DNA of 64,000 bases from Gari tellinella (GCA_922989275.2 OV277871.1:5022001-5086000), one strand, 5' to 3'. Numbered from the stretch's first letter, positions 42,011 through 53,220 are shown. Numbers and translations are program-made. The notes: generated from the letters alone by a model not told the origin.

Positions 42011-42233
42011 ACCTTTAATTAATTAATTCCTCTACTGAAGAAAACAGATCCAATTTATACTGTCATAAATAAAAATCATAAGAAATAGTTTCTATATTTT
42101 AGCAGATAATAGCTTAAAGCAGGCTGAAAGTAAAGCAGAATGTGCCTTAAGGTGCATTCTGCTTTACTTTCAACCTGCTTTAAGTGGTCATATATCTTCA
42201 AAACTACAAACAGGCTATGGAATAATGGGTTAA
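42010..42233 (+). mobile_element. PAL-A, left terminus missing
   Basis: ACACCTTTAATTAATTAATT ... ATGGAATAATGGGTTAA. Core AATGTGCCTTAAGGTGCATT. Confidence 0.8.
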
Positions 42234-42291
42234 ATGGGATATTTTTAGGTGTCTTTTAAGCTAAGACATTTAAAACCTTTTCAAGGTTTAA

Positions 42292-42831
42292 AGGGACTCG
42301 CAACCGGATGGTGTACTTGTCAAAATAAAATAAAATACTCAAATAAAAGCAAATTTGTGGCATTATTTGGCTTCTGACAATAAAAAAAATATGATCAGTC
42401 CAAAAAAAGTTTCAAGAATCGTCACCGAATCTTAGATTTTTAGATATTTTCCATCGTTTTTCTATACCGACTAGTAGACGGTATAGTTGTTGTTGTTGCT
42501 TCTCTACACGGGCTCAGACATAAACCCGAGCCGAAACACGAAGTTGTATGCACTTTTTATCGCTAGACATTGAAATACGTTAAATCGATCCGAGATAAAT
42601 GGATAGTCTCCGTGGTTCATTGGTCTAAGCGGTTTCCCCTATTTTGCCTTCTGTCCGCCAATGCCGGGCCCCGGGTTCGAATCCCACCAGAGACCAGTAT
42701 TTTTTTTTATTGAAATACATTTTTTTTAAACAGAATTTCTTATCCTAAACTAATTCTTTACCATTTATATAAGCGTTTGACACATATTTACAAATTACTA
42801 TTTTTAATGCACCATCTGGTTGCGAGTCGCT
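42292..42831. mobile_element. 540-bp TTAA element with internal tRNA-like unit
   Basis: AGGGACTCGCAACCGGATGG at the left and the inverse of AGCGACTCGCAACCAGATGG at the right. TTAA lies at 42288-42291 and 42832-42835. TTAAAGGGA-type ends resemble T2/Kolobok MITEs (established for Xenopus). Small hairpins such as TACCG...CGGTA and CGGGCTC...GAGCC lie left of the tRNA-like unit. Confidence 0.82.
42606..42694 (+). tRNA. tRNA-like Pol III unit (probable pseudo-tRNA or SINE head)
   Basis: GTCTCCG pairs with CAGAGAC at 6 of 7 positions as an acceptor stem. The B box GGTTCGAATCC is perfect at 42674-42684. TTCATTGGTCTAAGC resembles a D arm. Oligo-T (42700-42708) follows as a terminator. The T stem pairs at only three positions and the anticodon arm is not convincing, so a functional tRNA is doubtful. 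It lies wholly inside the 540-bp TTAA element. Confidence 0.45.
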
Positions 42832-42839
42832 TTAAGGCT

Positions 42840-43148
42840 CTTAAGTACAATAAGACCCAACAATAAGGTATCTCTTGACAGCCTTTATAATAGCATTTGG
42901 CGCAGTTTCTAGCTGTCAGCTTAGGGCAAGGGCTATCAAACATCTCAACTGCTTCTTCAATGCTACACTTGACAGCATGTCAACAGTCAACAATCACTTA
43001 GAGTGCCATGTCTTACAACTATACCTGTCTTCATAACCATTCAAATAGCAATGCATTGACTACCTTAACCCATTAATGTATTCCTCCATTTAATAATGTA
43101 TAATTTACAAATAGGATTTATAGTCAACAATCACTTAGAATACCTGTC
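42840..43148. other. Intron without clear elements
   Basis: CAACAATCACTTAGA occurs twice (near 42988 and 43124); otherwise no structure noted. Confidence 0.4.
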
Positions 43149-43490
43149 TTAACCCATTACCCCATAAATACACCTTTTAACACCTCTAATTTATTCCTTC
43201 ACTGAAGAAATTTGTTCCACTCTATATAACCATAAATGTATACCAATAGAAATATTTTCAATATCCCAGTAGATAGTAACTTAAAGAAGGCTGAAAGTAA
43301 AGCAGAATGTGCCTTAAGGCGCATTTTGCTTTACTTTCAACCTGCTTTAAGTGGTCACCTGTCTTCAAAACTAGAAACAAGCTATTGAGTACAGGCTTGA
43401 TTTTTAAAGGCACATTCTGCTTTACTTTCAACCTGCTTTATGTGGTCACATGTCTTCAAAACTAGAAACAGGCTATGGGGTTAAGGATTA
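43149..43490 (+). mobile_element. PAL-A plus a duplicated right arm
   Basis: A full copy to AAACAAGCTATTGAGTACAG (about 43395), then a second half core with right arm (AAAGGCACATTCTGCTTTAC to GGGGTTAAGGATTAA). Confidence 0.78.
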
Positions 43491-43499
43491 AACCGTGTA

Positions 43500-44300
43500 G
43501 ACTGATGAGGGTTTTCACTGTTTGCAAAATATACATACACTGGTTTCCAGCAAAGGATTGGTTTAAGTGCTACTTTATACATTATTGTAACAAGCTTTCA
43601 TTGCTTTTCTTTTCAAGATTATGCCGGAATATCTGAACTAAAAGTTTTAAAAACCACCAACCAGAAAACAGTATGCTTCTTTGTGGAGCCTAATTGAGAT
43701 ATTCACCTGAACTTAATTGGTTGTTTGATGTTGTGCCAGCCAGAAGTGTTTGAAATGGTCGGAGATAAAATTTACATGATCTACAACATTCTAGCCGGAA
43801 AAAAGAAGTTTCAATTACATAATCATTTCCTGTCTTCTGATTTTGGTCTACCTTTCAAATCGGAAATGTTTGGGTCGAATTTAAAAAGCACTAAAGTTAT
43901 ACCCGACACCCATCAACTATTTCATCATCTTATTTTTTTCTTTCTTAGATCCTAAAATCTGTTCTGTACGTCCAAGACTACAGATAAGAGAGAGTAAACT
44001 GAACAAATCCAACATTTTCTCCGCCATACCAGCACCAATGCTAATAAAATAAGGAAAGTTTTGGCCAGGAAAGAGTGAAGACTAATGTCAGACAGAAAAG
44101 AACAGTGCAGACCTTTATCAGACACATCATACACTGTTTTTCAAAAGCATCAAAATAATTATGCTCTCATAAAAATTCTAGAAATTGAGACACCTTGTAT
44201 AACTGCTGTAATTATAATACAATTTGAACATCTATCAGTAAATGGGAGAGCCCATTTGAAAATTCAGCATTATATTTTAGGGTGAGCCCTTTACTCCATG
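43500..44300. other. Intron with D6 fragment
   Basis: A 76-codon plus frame (43725-43952) has no recognised domain. A D6 half (ACTACAGATAAGAGAGAGTA to CAGCACCAATG) lies at 43970-44040. Confidence 0.45.
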
Positions 44301-44311
44301 AGATATACCTT

Positions 44312-44563
44312 TTAACCAATTACCCCATAAATACACCTTTTTACGCTTTTAATTTATTCTTCCACTGAAGAAAATAGTTCCAATTTATAAAGTCATAAAT
44401 ATGTTTGATAAGAAATATTTTCTTGATCCTAGCAAATGGTAGCTTAAAGCAGGTTGGAAGTAAAGCAGAATGCGCCTTAAGGCGCATTCTGCTTTACTTT
44501 CAACCTGTTTTAAGTGACCAAATATCTTCAAAACCAGAAACAGGCTATGGGGGAATAGGTTAA
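44312..44563 (+). mobile_element. PAL-A MITE, full
   Basis: TTAACCAATTACCCCATAAA ... TATGGGGGAATAGGTTAA. Perfect centre AATGCGCCTTAAGGCGCATT. Confidence 0.88.
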
Positions 44564-44759
44564 CATATTCAATATGTTACGCTCACCAAACATATACCTT
44601 TATTCCAAATGTTTATTTGTTAATCGTGATTGTTTTCAGCCACAAACTAGGAGAAGAACCTAATAAGCAATTAAACATTGCTTTCTTTCTCATCCTAAAG
44701 TTTATTAAAGCATGATTGTAAAATATGTACTATTTTGAAATAAAATATGTTTAAACTAA

Positions 44760-44991
44760 CATATTCAATAAATTCCTCCATTGAAGAAAATTATTCCATT
44801 TTACACAGTAAAGAATGCACATGTGCAACATAAGAAATGTTTGGTATATCCTAGCTGATGGTCGCTTAGAACAGGCTGAAAGTAAATCAGAATGTACCTT
44901 AAATTACGGCACATTCTGCTTTATTTTAACCTGCTTCAAGTGGTCATCTGTCTTCATAACTAAAAAGAAAGTATATGGGGTAATGGGTTAA
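44760..44991 (+). mobile_element. PAL-A abutting PAL-C
   Basis: The left terminus is eroded. The right end GGGGTAATGGGTTAA provides the TTAA (44988-44991) used by the next element. Confidence 0.78.
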
Positions 44992-45249
44992 CCCTTTGAA
45001 CCCTAGTCTCGCATAGAGGCGTCCATTTCAAACAGTGTACACTTGTATATAATTTTGATTAGTTCACTTCGTTGTCCTATGCAAACAGCAAAGACCCAGA
45101 TCAGAGGGCTCCTAAAGGAGCCCTCTGATCAGGGTCTTCACTGTTTGTCATACTGCCAAATATTGACAAAACAACCCTTCACAAATCAGAAATGGACTAA
45201 ACTAAAATGGAAACTGGAATTGTCCATTTAAAGTCTCAGGGGGAAAAAG
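44992..45249 (-). mobile_element. PAL-C MITE inserted at the end of PAL-A
   Basis: TTAA lies at 44988-44991 and 45250-45253. CCCTTTGAACCCTAGTCTCG ... TCTCAGGGGGAAAAAG. Palindrome GGCTCCTAAAGGAGCC at the centre. Confidence 0.88.
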
Positions 45250-45314
45250 TTAAACATACTTACATTCCATTCAAATCTATCCCAGATGTATGTACAGAAA
45301 TGTCATCAAAAATC

Positions 45315-45790
45315 TATCCTATTTTTACAGGTTCCAACAAAATATATCCTATTTTTACAGGTTCCAACAAAATCTATCCTTGATGTATATGTATCCCGTG
45401 TCCATCTATTTTACAATGTATATATACATGTATCTACAGAGGAGAAAAAGTTATTCTTTCCCAATAAACGCGTTAACGCTAAAACTATTTCCATTGCAAA
45501 CAGTTTGGAGCCAGATCAGACGCCGGGTAACCCGGCGTCTGATCAGGTTCCAAACTGTTTGCCACTCAGGTTAAAGTCATTAGTCAAAATTGTCGAAAAG
45601 TTGACCTTTTCTATGTTTTATTGCAATGCATTTGCGTTTCGTTTGCGTTTAAACGGGAAAGAATAACGTTTTCTCCACTGTACCTATTCACTCACACTGA
45701 ATCCTATTTTTACAGGTTCCAACAGAAACTATCCTTGATGTATAGTATCCAGTGTCCATCTATTTTACAATGTATATCATCTACCTATTC
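45315..45790. repeat. PAL-B-type palindrome flanked by direct repeats
   Basis: TCCTATTTTTACAGGTTCCA occurs at about 45318, 45349 and 45703, and GTGTCCATCTATTTTACAAT at about 45400 and 45752. Between them lies the palindrome GCCAGATCAGACGCCGGGTA with inverse (45498-45563). The duplicated flanks are too long for a target duplication. Confidence 0.6.
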
Positions 45791-45922
45791 ACTCACACTG
45801 AGGTGTAGGTAACTATTCCAAATATGTAAACAGTGATAGATTGCTGTTTAAAATGTGTCAGCTTTATTTAAAACAATATGCTGCCTCTGGCCTAATGAAT
45901 ATTTATTACTGTCTTCTTAAAC

Positions 45923-46115
45923 AGTCAAAACTCGATAATTCGATCTGGCGTTAGTCAAATTCGCCTGTATTTCAAAGTTAAAACATTGCTTAGCCATGTT
46001 TCATCTTTGAAATATAGGTATGTTTGACTTGCGCAAGATCAAGTTATCAAAATTCAACTGATGAAAAATGGGTAAGGTCCTTTTAAGCGAATTTGAAGTA
46101 TCGAGTTTTGACCGT
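45923..46115. mobile_element. Mariner-like MITE
   Basis: CAGTCAAAACTCGATAATTC and AAGTATCGAGTTTTGACCG. Interior TTTCAAAGTTAAAACATTGC. Same family as 61083-61276. Confidence 0.78.
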
Positions 46116-46177
46116 TTGTCTGTTTTGTTGACCTCTCCAACTATATTCAGTCAAACCGTAATTATTCTTACACACTT

Positions 46178-46260
46178 AAGTCAAACTTACCCATATTTCA
46201 AAGTTAAAACGTGGCTCATAGCCACATTTTAACTTTGAAATATGGGTAAGTTCGACTTAA
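46178..46260. repeat. Mariner-MITE palindrome truncated by TTAA element
   Basis: TACCCATATTTCAAAGTTAA with inverse, running into TTCGACTTAA where the 941-bp element begins. Confidence 0.7.
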
Positions 46261-47201
46261 GGGTGTATCAATGTCATGAGCCATTTTTTTCAAAGTATTT
46301 AACTTTTTTTCTATCATTGTTTTTTTGGAAGAGCTATTTATGATGAATGAAAAAATGAAAAAAAATATATATGGTGGTGTCCTTTTTTTTGAGCTACAGC
46401 GATTTGAAAAAGGTATGTCAAATTTGGATATTTTCTTCAAATTTTACCCATTCAGAGTACAAGCGTTAGTAAAATCTCTTTCAGAAAAAAAGAAAACTGT
46501 TAATTTGGGTTTTCTTTATTTATTTCATGTCTATGGTGGTATGTTCACATATATAAACCAAATTTAGACAAAACAGGCACCAGGTTTGAACAATATGGAT
46601 CCTTGAATATCAAAAATATGCTTTATATAGGGCATGATTTTATTAGATTTTTTATTTTATGAAAAAAAGTAAAAAAGTTTGAAAATGAAATAGTTCTAGT
46701 ATTAAACTTTTTCTTATATTCTACCAGATGAAAGCCCATGCTAAGGCAGTTCAAAATATGAAAAGAAATTGAAAGGTCAGTGTTGAAAATTTTGAGTTAT
46801 TAAAGTAAAAAGAGTTATCGCCCCTTACAAAATTTACAAAAAAGTACCATATCGATGATATTTAGAGCTTTATAAATTTCACATTTGGTGCCTTTTATTT
46901 CTTAAATTAGTTTTTGTATGACGAAATACTACCATAGATAGGAAATAAATAACACAAAACCAAATTATCATATTTGTTTTCATTTAAAATGGGTTTTATT
47001 GAAGCGGGCTGTTTGAAAAGGACAAAATAAGAGGAAGTGGGTGGGGTAAATTTTACATGGCAGTAGAGCAAACTGTTGTTCACCAAACTGTACACTTTTT
47101 CTATTTTTTCATTCATCTTAAATAGCTCTTCAATACAAAACCATCATAGAGTGTTTTTATATACTTTGAAAAGTTCCCAAATTCATGACATTGATACACC
47201 C
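46261..47201. mobile_element. TTAA element, 941 bp, copy 2
   Basis: TTAA lies at 46257-46260 and 47202-47205. Same ends and interior as 24990-25929, with scattered substitutions and small indels in A/T runs (near 46660). Confidence 0.9.
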
Positions 47202-47479
47202 TTAAGCACACATGAGTTATTGGAAGCTATTTTTCTGTCCGTTAGTTTGAGTTTGAGTTATCTAAGTTAGACTGTTACTAAGCTAAAACTTGAGAGAAAA
47301 CAGAAGTTCATTAATTTTGACCTTTGCTGCAAGCCAGTGTTTTGACAAATAAAGACAATATTGATACAAACAATCTTTCTGTCTACTGATAGTGATGTGT
47401 TTTTACAGCCCTGGGGCACATTTTCATATCAGATCATGTGACAACTAATGCCTTAAGTTCTACAAACATCAGCTTTGCT

Positions 47480-47682
47480 GTTAACCCATTACCCAATAAA
47501 TACGCCTTTTTACGCCTCAAATTTATTCTTCCACTGAAGAAAATAGTTCCACTTTACAAAGTCATGCATATAAATCATAAGAAATATTTTCTCTTCGAGA
47601 CGATTCTAATGAGTAGTGACACACTAGGGTTTAATGCAGAAATAAAGATTTTAGTTTTTGAAATACTTATATAGAGCTCTGA
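47480..47682 (+). mobile_element. PAL-A/D6 chimera
   Basis: PAL-A from TTAACCCATTACCCAATAAA to AGAAATATTTTC (47590) is followed without spacer by the right half of D6 (TCTTCGAGACGATTCTAATG to AGAGCTCTG). Confidence 0.8.
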
Positions 47683-47849
47683 AGCCCCATTTTGTTTTAC
47701 ATCAAACTGTAAATGGGAACCCATTTCACAGGAAGTTGCTAAAAGCATCAACAACAAAAAATCATAAGAAATACAATGAATATTGAGTAAAACGACCACT
47801 CATTGACATAAAGAGTGAAAATCTCTAAACTCAAAACTGACATTTCATT

Positions 47850-47925
47850 GCTAAATGCAGGATATAAATAATGCAGAAAGCTCCTGTAGGAGCTTTCTGC
47901 ATTATTTACATCCTGCATTAAGCAA
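47850..47925. repeat. PAL-E palindrome
   Basis: AATGCAGGATATAAATAATG around AAAGCTCCTGTAGGAGCTTT. Confidence 0.8.
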
Positions 47926-48159
47926 TCACCTGTATTTGAGATAACCAATAGGTCTTCTATAAGAGTGATGGCTTAATACAAGAATGACTGGTGTATGTAT
48001 TATTACCAATGAAACTGGGTCACCTAACTTTCCCTGCAGAGAAAGTAAAAGTAGGTGAAGCACATTCGGGTTGTGATAATAATCACTCCCTTCTGACAGG
48101 GTAGTGACAAGTCGCATTACGCCCCCAAGGGGGGGCTAGGAGGTGTAAGTCTTAACAGG

Positions 48160-48362
48160 CTAGCAACGGAACCGTTATAACCTTCGCGAACAGTTTAGAT
48201 CCTGATGAGATATCAGGTAACTCACTCAACGTCTCATCAGGACACAGACTGTTCGACACTATGACACTGTTTGGACAATTTTTTTTTATAAAATTTAGTT
48301 TTAGAACTGTAGCAGATGACAGTTGCTGCAGACGAAAATATTAGTTAACGTTCAAAGAGTTA
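48160..48362 (-). mobile_element. PAL-B MITE, diverged
   Basis: AACAGTTTAGATCCTGATGA with inverse; right end GTTCAAAGAGTTAA. Confidence 0.65.
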
Positions 48363-48527
48363 AACAGAAGCATGATGCTTTCTTACATACTGTCATGAAA
48401 TGGTTAACCCATTTATGCCGGAATATTTAAAGGAATTTCTTTTTCTTAGACGTGAGCGGGGGTTTTATTACAGAAAATTCTCTCATAAACCATTGAGTGC
48501 TGGAGACATTACTTAGCATTGAAGATT

Positions 48528-48779
48528 TTAACCCATTACCCCATTAATATGTCTTTTTATGCCTCTAATTCATTCCTCCACTGTAGAAAATAGTTCCATT
48601 TTATACAGTAATAAATGTTAACCTGGAGAAATATTTTCTATATTCTTGTAGATAATAGCTTAATGCAGGCTAAAAGTAAAGCAGAATGTGCCTTAAGGCA
48701 CATTCTGCTTTACTTTCAACCTGCTTTAAGTAGTCACATATCTTCAAAACTAGAAATGGGCTATGGGATATTGGGTTAA
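48528..48779 (+). mobile_element. PAL-A MITE, full
   Basis: TTAACCCATTACCCCATTAA ... TATGGGATATTGGGTTAA. Confidence 0.87.
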
Positions 48780-48784
48780 TATGG

Positions 48785-49062
48785 CAAACATTTTGGATCC
48801 TGTTCAGACCCAAACAAATCGTGGGGCCTGATCAGGATCCAAAAGGTTTGTCACACTGATAGTATTTCTATAGCATTTCCATACAAAATGTAATATACTT
48901 TGTGAATGATGTAATATTATATAAGTGAATGAGTTTTTCTCTCAAAATCAGGTATTGGACATTTTGACAGAAGAAACATAAAGACAAGTGACAAACAGTT
49001 TGATCCCAGATCAGACACCACATGACGTGGCATCTGATCTGGGTATAAACTGTCTGCAAAAT
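48785..49062. repeat. Two lone PAL-B-type palindromes
   Basis: 48787-48853 (TTTTGGATCCTGTTCAGACC with inverse) and 48994-49061 (AACAGTTTGATCCCAGATCA with inverse). Neither has TTAA ends. Confidence 0.65.
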
Positions 49063-49291
49063 GTACTCTAAGGGTATTAATTTCCCCTCCCTATAACAAC
49101 TCCCTCCGAACAATGTGTGTCCCATTGGGTGCTGTTGAAGAGAGGGAGCACTGTGCAACTGAATGAGTGGAATTCATAATTTCAGCAGAATACATTTTCA
49201 GCAGATATGATATTGAACGAAGTATTTGAAGAGTTAATAAGTGACACTTTATATAAGTGTCATTGTCAGTCTTTAGGACACTGGAAACTTA

Positions 49292-49388
49292 CAAAATGTG
49301 CCTTAAGGTACATTCTGCTTTACTTTTAACCTGCTTTAAGTTGCCACCTATCTTCAATACTAGGAATAGGCTATGGGGTAATGGGTTA
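49292..49388 (+). mobile_element. PAL-A right half
   Basis: AAAATGTGCCTTAAGGTACA to GGGGTAATGGGTTAA, cut at the palindrome centre. Confidence 0.78.
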
Positions 49389-49454
49389 ACTATGATAGCA
49401 TGAACAACTAGACAAATGTTTATAGTTGAAGATGCTGGGGTATTTTTCTGAAGA

Positions 49455-49580
49455 TTACTGGTGACTGTGATGATGACATTGATGATGATAACTGTGATGA
49501 TGATGATGATGATAATGATGTCAACTGTGTTGATGGTGTTGGTGATGACTGTGCTAATGATGATGCTAATGATTGTCACG
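49455..49580. repeat. GAT/TGA microsatellite, imperfect
   Basis: Runs of GATGATGATGAT interrupted by ACTGT and TTGGT. It explains the Ile/Thr-rich minus-strand frame here. Confidence 0.85.
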
Positions 49581-49589
49581 CTCCTCGTG

Positions 49590-49940
49590 ATGATTTACCA
49601 TGGTTCTGATCACAATGATCACCATGATGGAAAGTAATTGAGTCAATATGATTCATATCCAACAGAGGGGAGACAGAGAGAGGTATTACAGACATGGAGG
49701 ATAATCTAAAAGCTGCCATATCATGACTATCTCTGAATCTTATCAGCCGAATGCCACCCTTCTAGTTGGTGATCCGTAGCTCAGCATAAATAAACCTTGG
49801 AATAGGACAAAAACCTGAGCCACTTGGGACTTCAGAAGAAATCCTGAATCCCAAACAGAATTACCAGACAAAATGCAGCGCACACCAGCTATGAATGAGT
49901 AATCAAGTCTGCTCTCCATACTGGAGGTAGTATAGTCAAT
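49590..49940. other. Intron without clear elements
   Basis: No inverted or tandem repeats noted. Reading both strands gave no FNDC3 N-terminal sequence. Confidence 0.4.
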
Positions 49941-49946
49941 CTTGTA

Positions 49947-50777
49947 TTAACCCATTACCCCATAAATACGCCTTTTTACACTTTTTAATTTATTCCTCCA
50001 TTGAAGAAAAAAGTTCAAATTTATACAGTCAAGAATATGTACCATGAGAATTTTTTTCTTTATCCTAGCAGATATTAGCTTAAAGCAGGCTGAAAGTAAA
50101 GCAAAATGTGCCTTTAGGCACATTCTGCTTTACTTTCAACCTGCCCTAAGTGGTCACCTATCATCATTACTAGAATTTGACTATGGGGTAATGGGTTAAC
50201 CCTTTACCCCTTTATAGACACTTAACCCATTACTCCATAGATATGCCTTTTTACGCCTTTCATTTATTCCTCAACTAAAGAAAATGGTTCCACTTTATAC
50301 AGTCATGAATAATGTACCCTAGCTAAGAAATATTTTCTATATTCTAGTAAACGTTAGCTTATAAAGCAGACTTAAAGTAAAGCAGAATGTGCCTCATTCT
50401 GCTTTACTTTCAACCTGCTTAAGTAGGTGGTCACCAGGGCACTCTTCGAAATTAGAAACAGGCTATGAGGTAATGGGTTAACCCTTTACCCCATAGCCCG
50501 TGTCTAGCTTTATGGACACCTGGCCACCACTTTACCCATACCTTTATCCACCTTTAATTCATTCCCTAACTGAAGAAAATAGTTCTACTATATACAGTCA
50601 TGAATATGTACCCTAAGTCTTAAAGAAATATTTTCTATATTCTAGTAAATGTTAGCTTAAAGCAGGCTGAAAGTAAAGCAGAATGTGCCTAAAGGCACAT
50701 TTTGCTTTACTTTCAACCTGCTTTAAGTGGTCACCTGTCTCCAAAACTAGAAACAGAATTTTGTGTAAAAGGGTTAA
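49947..50777 (+). mobile_element. Three PAL-A copies head to tail
   Basis: 49947-50199, 50222-50481 and about 50530-50777, all in the same orientation. Short spacers carry terminal scraps (TTAACCCTTTACCCCTTTAT, TTAACCCTTTACCCCATAGC). The second and third share an ATGTACCCTA variant and TAGTAAA.GTTAGCTTA, so at least one arose by local duplication. Confidence 0.82.
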
Positions 50778-50794
50778 ACGAGGTGAACATTTCC

Positions 50795-50962
50795 ATTTTT
50801 CTCCTTTTTGACTCTACAAAATCCTATGATGGGACTACTCATTAGAATCATCTCTTCGAGACAATTCTAATGCATGGTCACATCATAGGGTTTTGATGAG
50901 AAATAAGGTTGTAACTATTGAAATCATAAATCCCCAATCATCACCATATCTGGAGCTCTGCT
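50795..50962. mobile_element. D6 MITE, diverged left end
   Basis: AATCCTATGATGGGACTACT with inverse; right end ATATCTGGAGCTCTG. Confidence 0.65.
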
Positions 50963-51092
50963 GGCATGTTAAAGGTTAATCAAGGGGCCTGAATTCAATC
51001 ACACTTTTTGCTGAGTGTGCACCTTTGCCCTGAGGTCTGACATGTGTCAGGGATACCCTTTAACAAATCTCCTATAATCAGCTGTGTTTTAA

Positions 51093-51191
51093 GGCAGGTG
51101 GCACCTTAAAGCAAGATGAAAGTGAAGCAGAAAGCTCCAATAGGAGTTTTCTGCTTCACTTTCACCTTGCTTTTAAAGCTGCCACCTGTTT
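51093..51191. repeat. PAL-E palindrome with GTGAAGCAG arms
   Basis: GGCAGGTGGCACCTTAAAGC inverted around AGCTCCAATAGGAG. It shares the GAAAGTGAA variant with 27538-27631. Confidence 0.75.
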
Positions 51192-51244
51192 TCAACGCTG
51201 TCAATGAATGCTCAACTTTAGCACTATGGAAGAGTACCAGTAGG

Positions 51245-51830
51245 TAGAGGCCAGATAAGAGGGAGTAAACTTCACAAATCCGACAATTTCTCACTCATTA
51301 TAGCACCAAATCCTATGGTGTCACTACTCATTAGAATCGTCTCGAAGAGACGATTCTAATGAGTAGTGACACCATAGGGTTTAATGCAGAAATAACGATA
51401 TATATATTTTTTCTTCTAAATATTCCCCTTATCTGGCGCCCTGGGTAGAACTGTTCGGTGCCTCTGTGGAGGAGAGGGTTAGTAGAGAGTGTCTGCTAGC
51501 AGATAAGCCTCCGTTGACAGACACACAACTCTGAGAGTAAACTGAACAAATCAAACAATTTCTCACTCATTATAGCACCAAATCCTATAGTGTCACTATT
51601 CATTAGAATCGTCTAGAAGAGACGATTCTAATGAGTAGTGACATCATTGGGTTTAATGCAGAAATAACGGGAAAAAAATGAATTTTTAAAAAATTTTTTT
51701 TTTAAATATTTCCCCTTATCTGATGCCCTGGGTAGTGCTGTTCTGTGCCATTATGGAGGAGAGGGTTAGTAGAGAGTGTCTGCTAGCAGATAAGCCTCCA
51801 TTGACAGACACACAGCTGGGAATGTTTACA
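51245..51830. repeat. Tandem duplication containing two D6 copies
   Basis: Each unit has a D6 copy (about 51250-51443 and 51535-51732) followed by GGAGAGGGTTAGTAGAGAGT and CTGCTAGCAGATAAGCCTCC. The second unit's D6 left end is truncated at CTGAGAGTAAACTGAAC. Confidence 0.85.
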
Positions 51831-51940
51831 TCAGTCAACTTTGTCTTCTAGGTTAGGAAACAGATGTGCAGCAAGAGCAATCTCAAAAAGAAATTCAGAT
51901 TTTATCTATGAGATGTAACATTTACCATGACCTCAAACCT

Positions 51941-52250
51941 TAATCCTTTACTCCACAAATAAACCTTTTTACACCTTAAATCTATTTGTGCACTAAAGAA
52001 AATAGTTTCACTTTATACAATCATATTATGAAACGCTTTACTCCATAGATATGCCTTTTGACACATTAAAGTCATTCTCACACTTGAGAAAATAGTTCCA
52101 TTTTATACAGTAATGAATGTGAAACATAAGAACTTATTTCCTACATTCTAGCTGAATCGGTAGCTTGAAGTTGGCTGAAAGTAAACGAGAATGCACCTTG
52201 AGCTGCATTCTGCTATACTTAGTCGTAGCCTGTGTTCAAAATTAAGCAGT
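51941..52250 (+). mobile_element. PAL-A with repeated left arm, degraded
   Basis: TTAATCCTTTACTCCACAAA and, 80 bp on, CGCTTTACTCCATAGATATG, each followed by a GAAAATAGTT block. Core AATGCACCTTGAGCTGCATT. Confidence 0.65.
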
Positions 52251-52379
52251 GTCATAATGGTATTTTCACCCGCAGGTGAAATTAACTTAAATTATTTTTA
52301 AACTAGAAATGTGTTAACTTGAGCTTGCTTTTATAAGTCAAACTGAAAAGTTCAAATGTGGCTAACTTTGAAATACGGG

Positions 52380-52588
52380 TCTACTGACGAAAATAGTACC
52401 AATTTATACAATTGTGAATATTTACCATTAGAAATAATTTTTATATTCTAGCAGCTGGTAGCTTAAAGCAGACTGAAAGTAAAACAGAATGCGCCTTAAG
52501 GCGCATTCTGCTTTACTTTCAACCTGCTTAAGTGCATGGTCACCTGTCTTCAAAATTAGAAACACTGGCTATGGGGTAATGGGTTAAG
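52380..52588 (+). mobile_element. PAL-A, left terminus missing
   Basis: CTACTGACGAAAATAGTACC ... GGGGTAATGGGTTAA; perfect core AATGCGCCTTAAGGCGCATT. The left side abuts a mariner-MITE scrap (ACTTTGAAATACGGGTC). Confidence 0.8.
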
Positions 52589-52589
52589 A

Positions 52590-52990
52590 CAGTTTTATGC
52601 TCAAACCGTGAGACAGAAATACAGATAAAGTTGCTTGGACAGAAGCGTATTTCGGGAATAATCAAGCAAATTGGCAATTGCTTATGCAGACTGCTGCCTG
52701 CTTACGCTGCAAAAGGCAATTTTCTTTATGCTATAAAAAAGCGAAGAGAGGTCTCAAATTAATGACAATCTTTCTGAAATCCCAAACTTAATCACGCCCA
52801 TAAATGGCCAGACTAAAAGCCAGAATAGAAAATGCTTAGACACGCAGCAGTGTATGGAACTTGAAACTTCTATGACCATGAGCCTCTAAACACTCAAGTA
52901 ATGCCTGGAAACAAAAACAATCTGGAACAAAACCCCAAGTTTCTTACAAATCAAACATGGCATATTGTATCTGACAATGTCATTATAAGT
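52590..52990. other. Intron without clear elements
   Basis: No repeats or splice-framed frames noted. Confidence 0.4.
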
Positions 52991-52993
52991 GGG

Positions 52994-53220
52994 CTTTAAT
53001 GGACAATTCCAGTTTCCATTTTTGTCTAGTCCATTTCTGACTTTTAAGGGTTGTTTTGTCAATGTTTGGCATTATGACAAACAGTGAAGACCCTGATCAG
53101 AGGGCTCCTTTCGGAGCTCTCTGATCTGGGTCTTCACTGTTTGCATAGCACAAGTGTACTATTCACATGAACACTGTTTGAAAATGATGCCTATATGCGG
53201 GACTAGGGTTCAAAGGGTTA
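52994..53220 (+). mobile_element. PAL-C MITE, left end eroded
   Basis: GCTTTAATGGACAATTCCAG ... GACTAGGGTTCAAAGGGTTAA. Palindrome GAAGACCCTGATCAGAGGGC around TCCTTTCGGAG. Confidence 0.83.

Noticed and set aside
42606..42694. Functional tRNA gene
   Set aside because: The T stem pairs at only three positions and the anticodon arm is unclear; kept as a tRNA-like unit only.
48028..48054. Possible micro-exon after a good acceptor on the minus strand (CTTTCTCTGCAG)
   Set aside because: The acceptor is good but the piece before the next GT is very short and does not resemble the FNDC3 N-terminus; chance acceptors are common in 64 kb.
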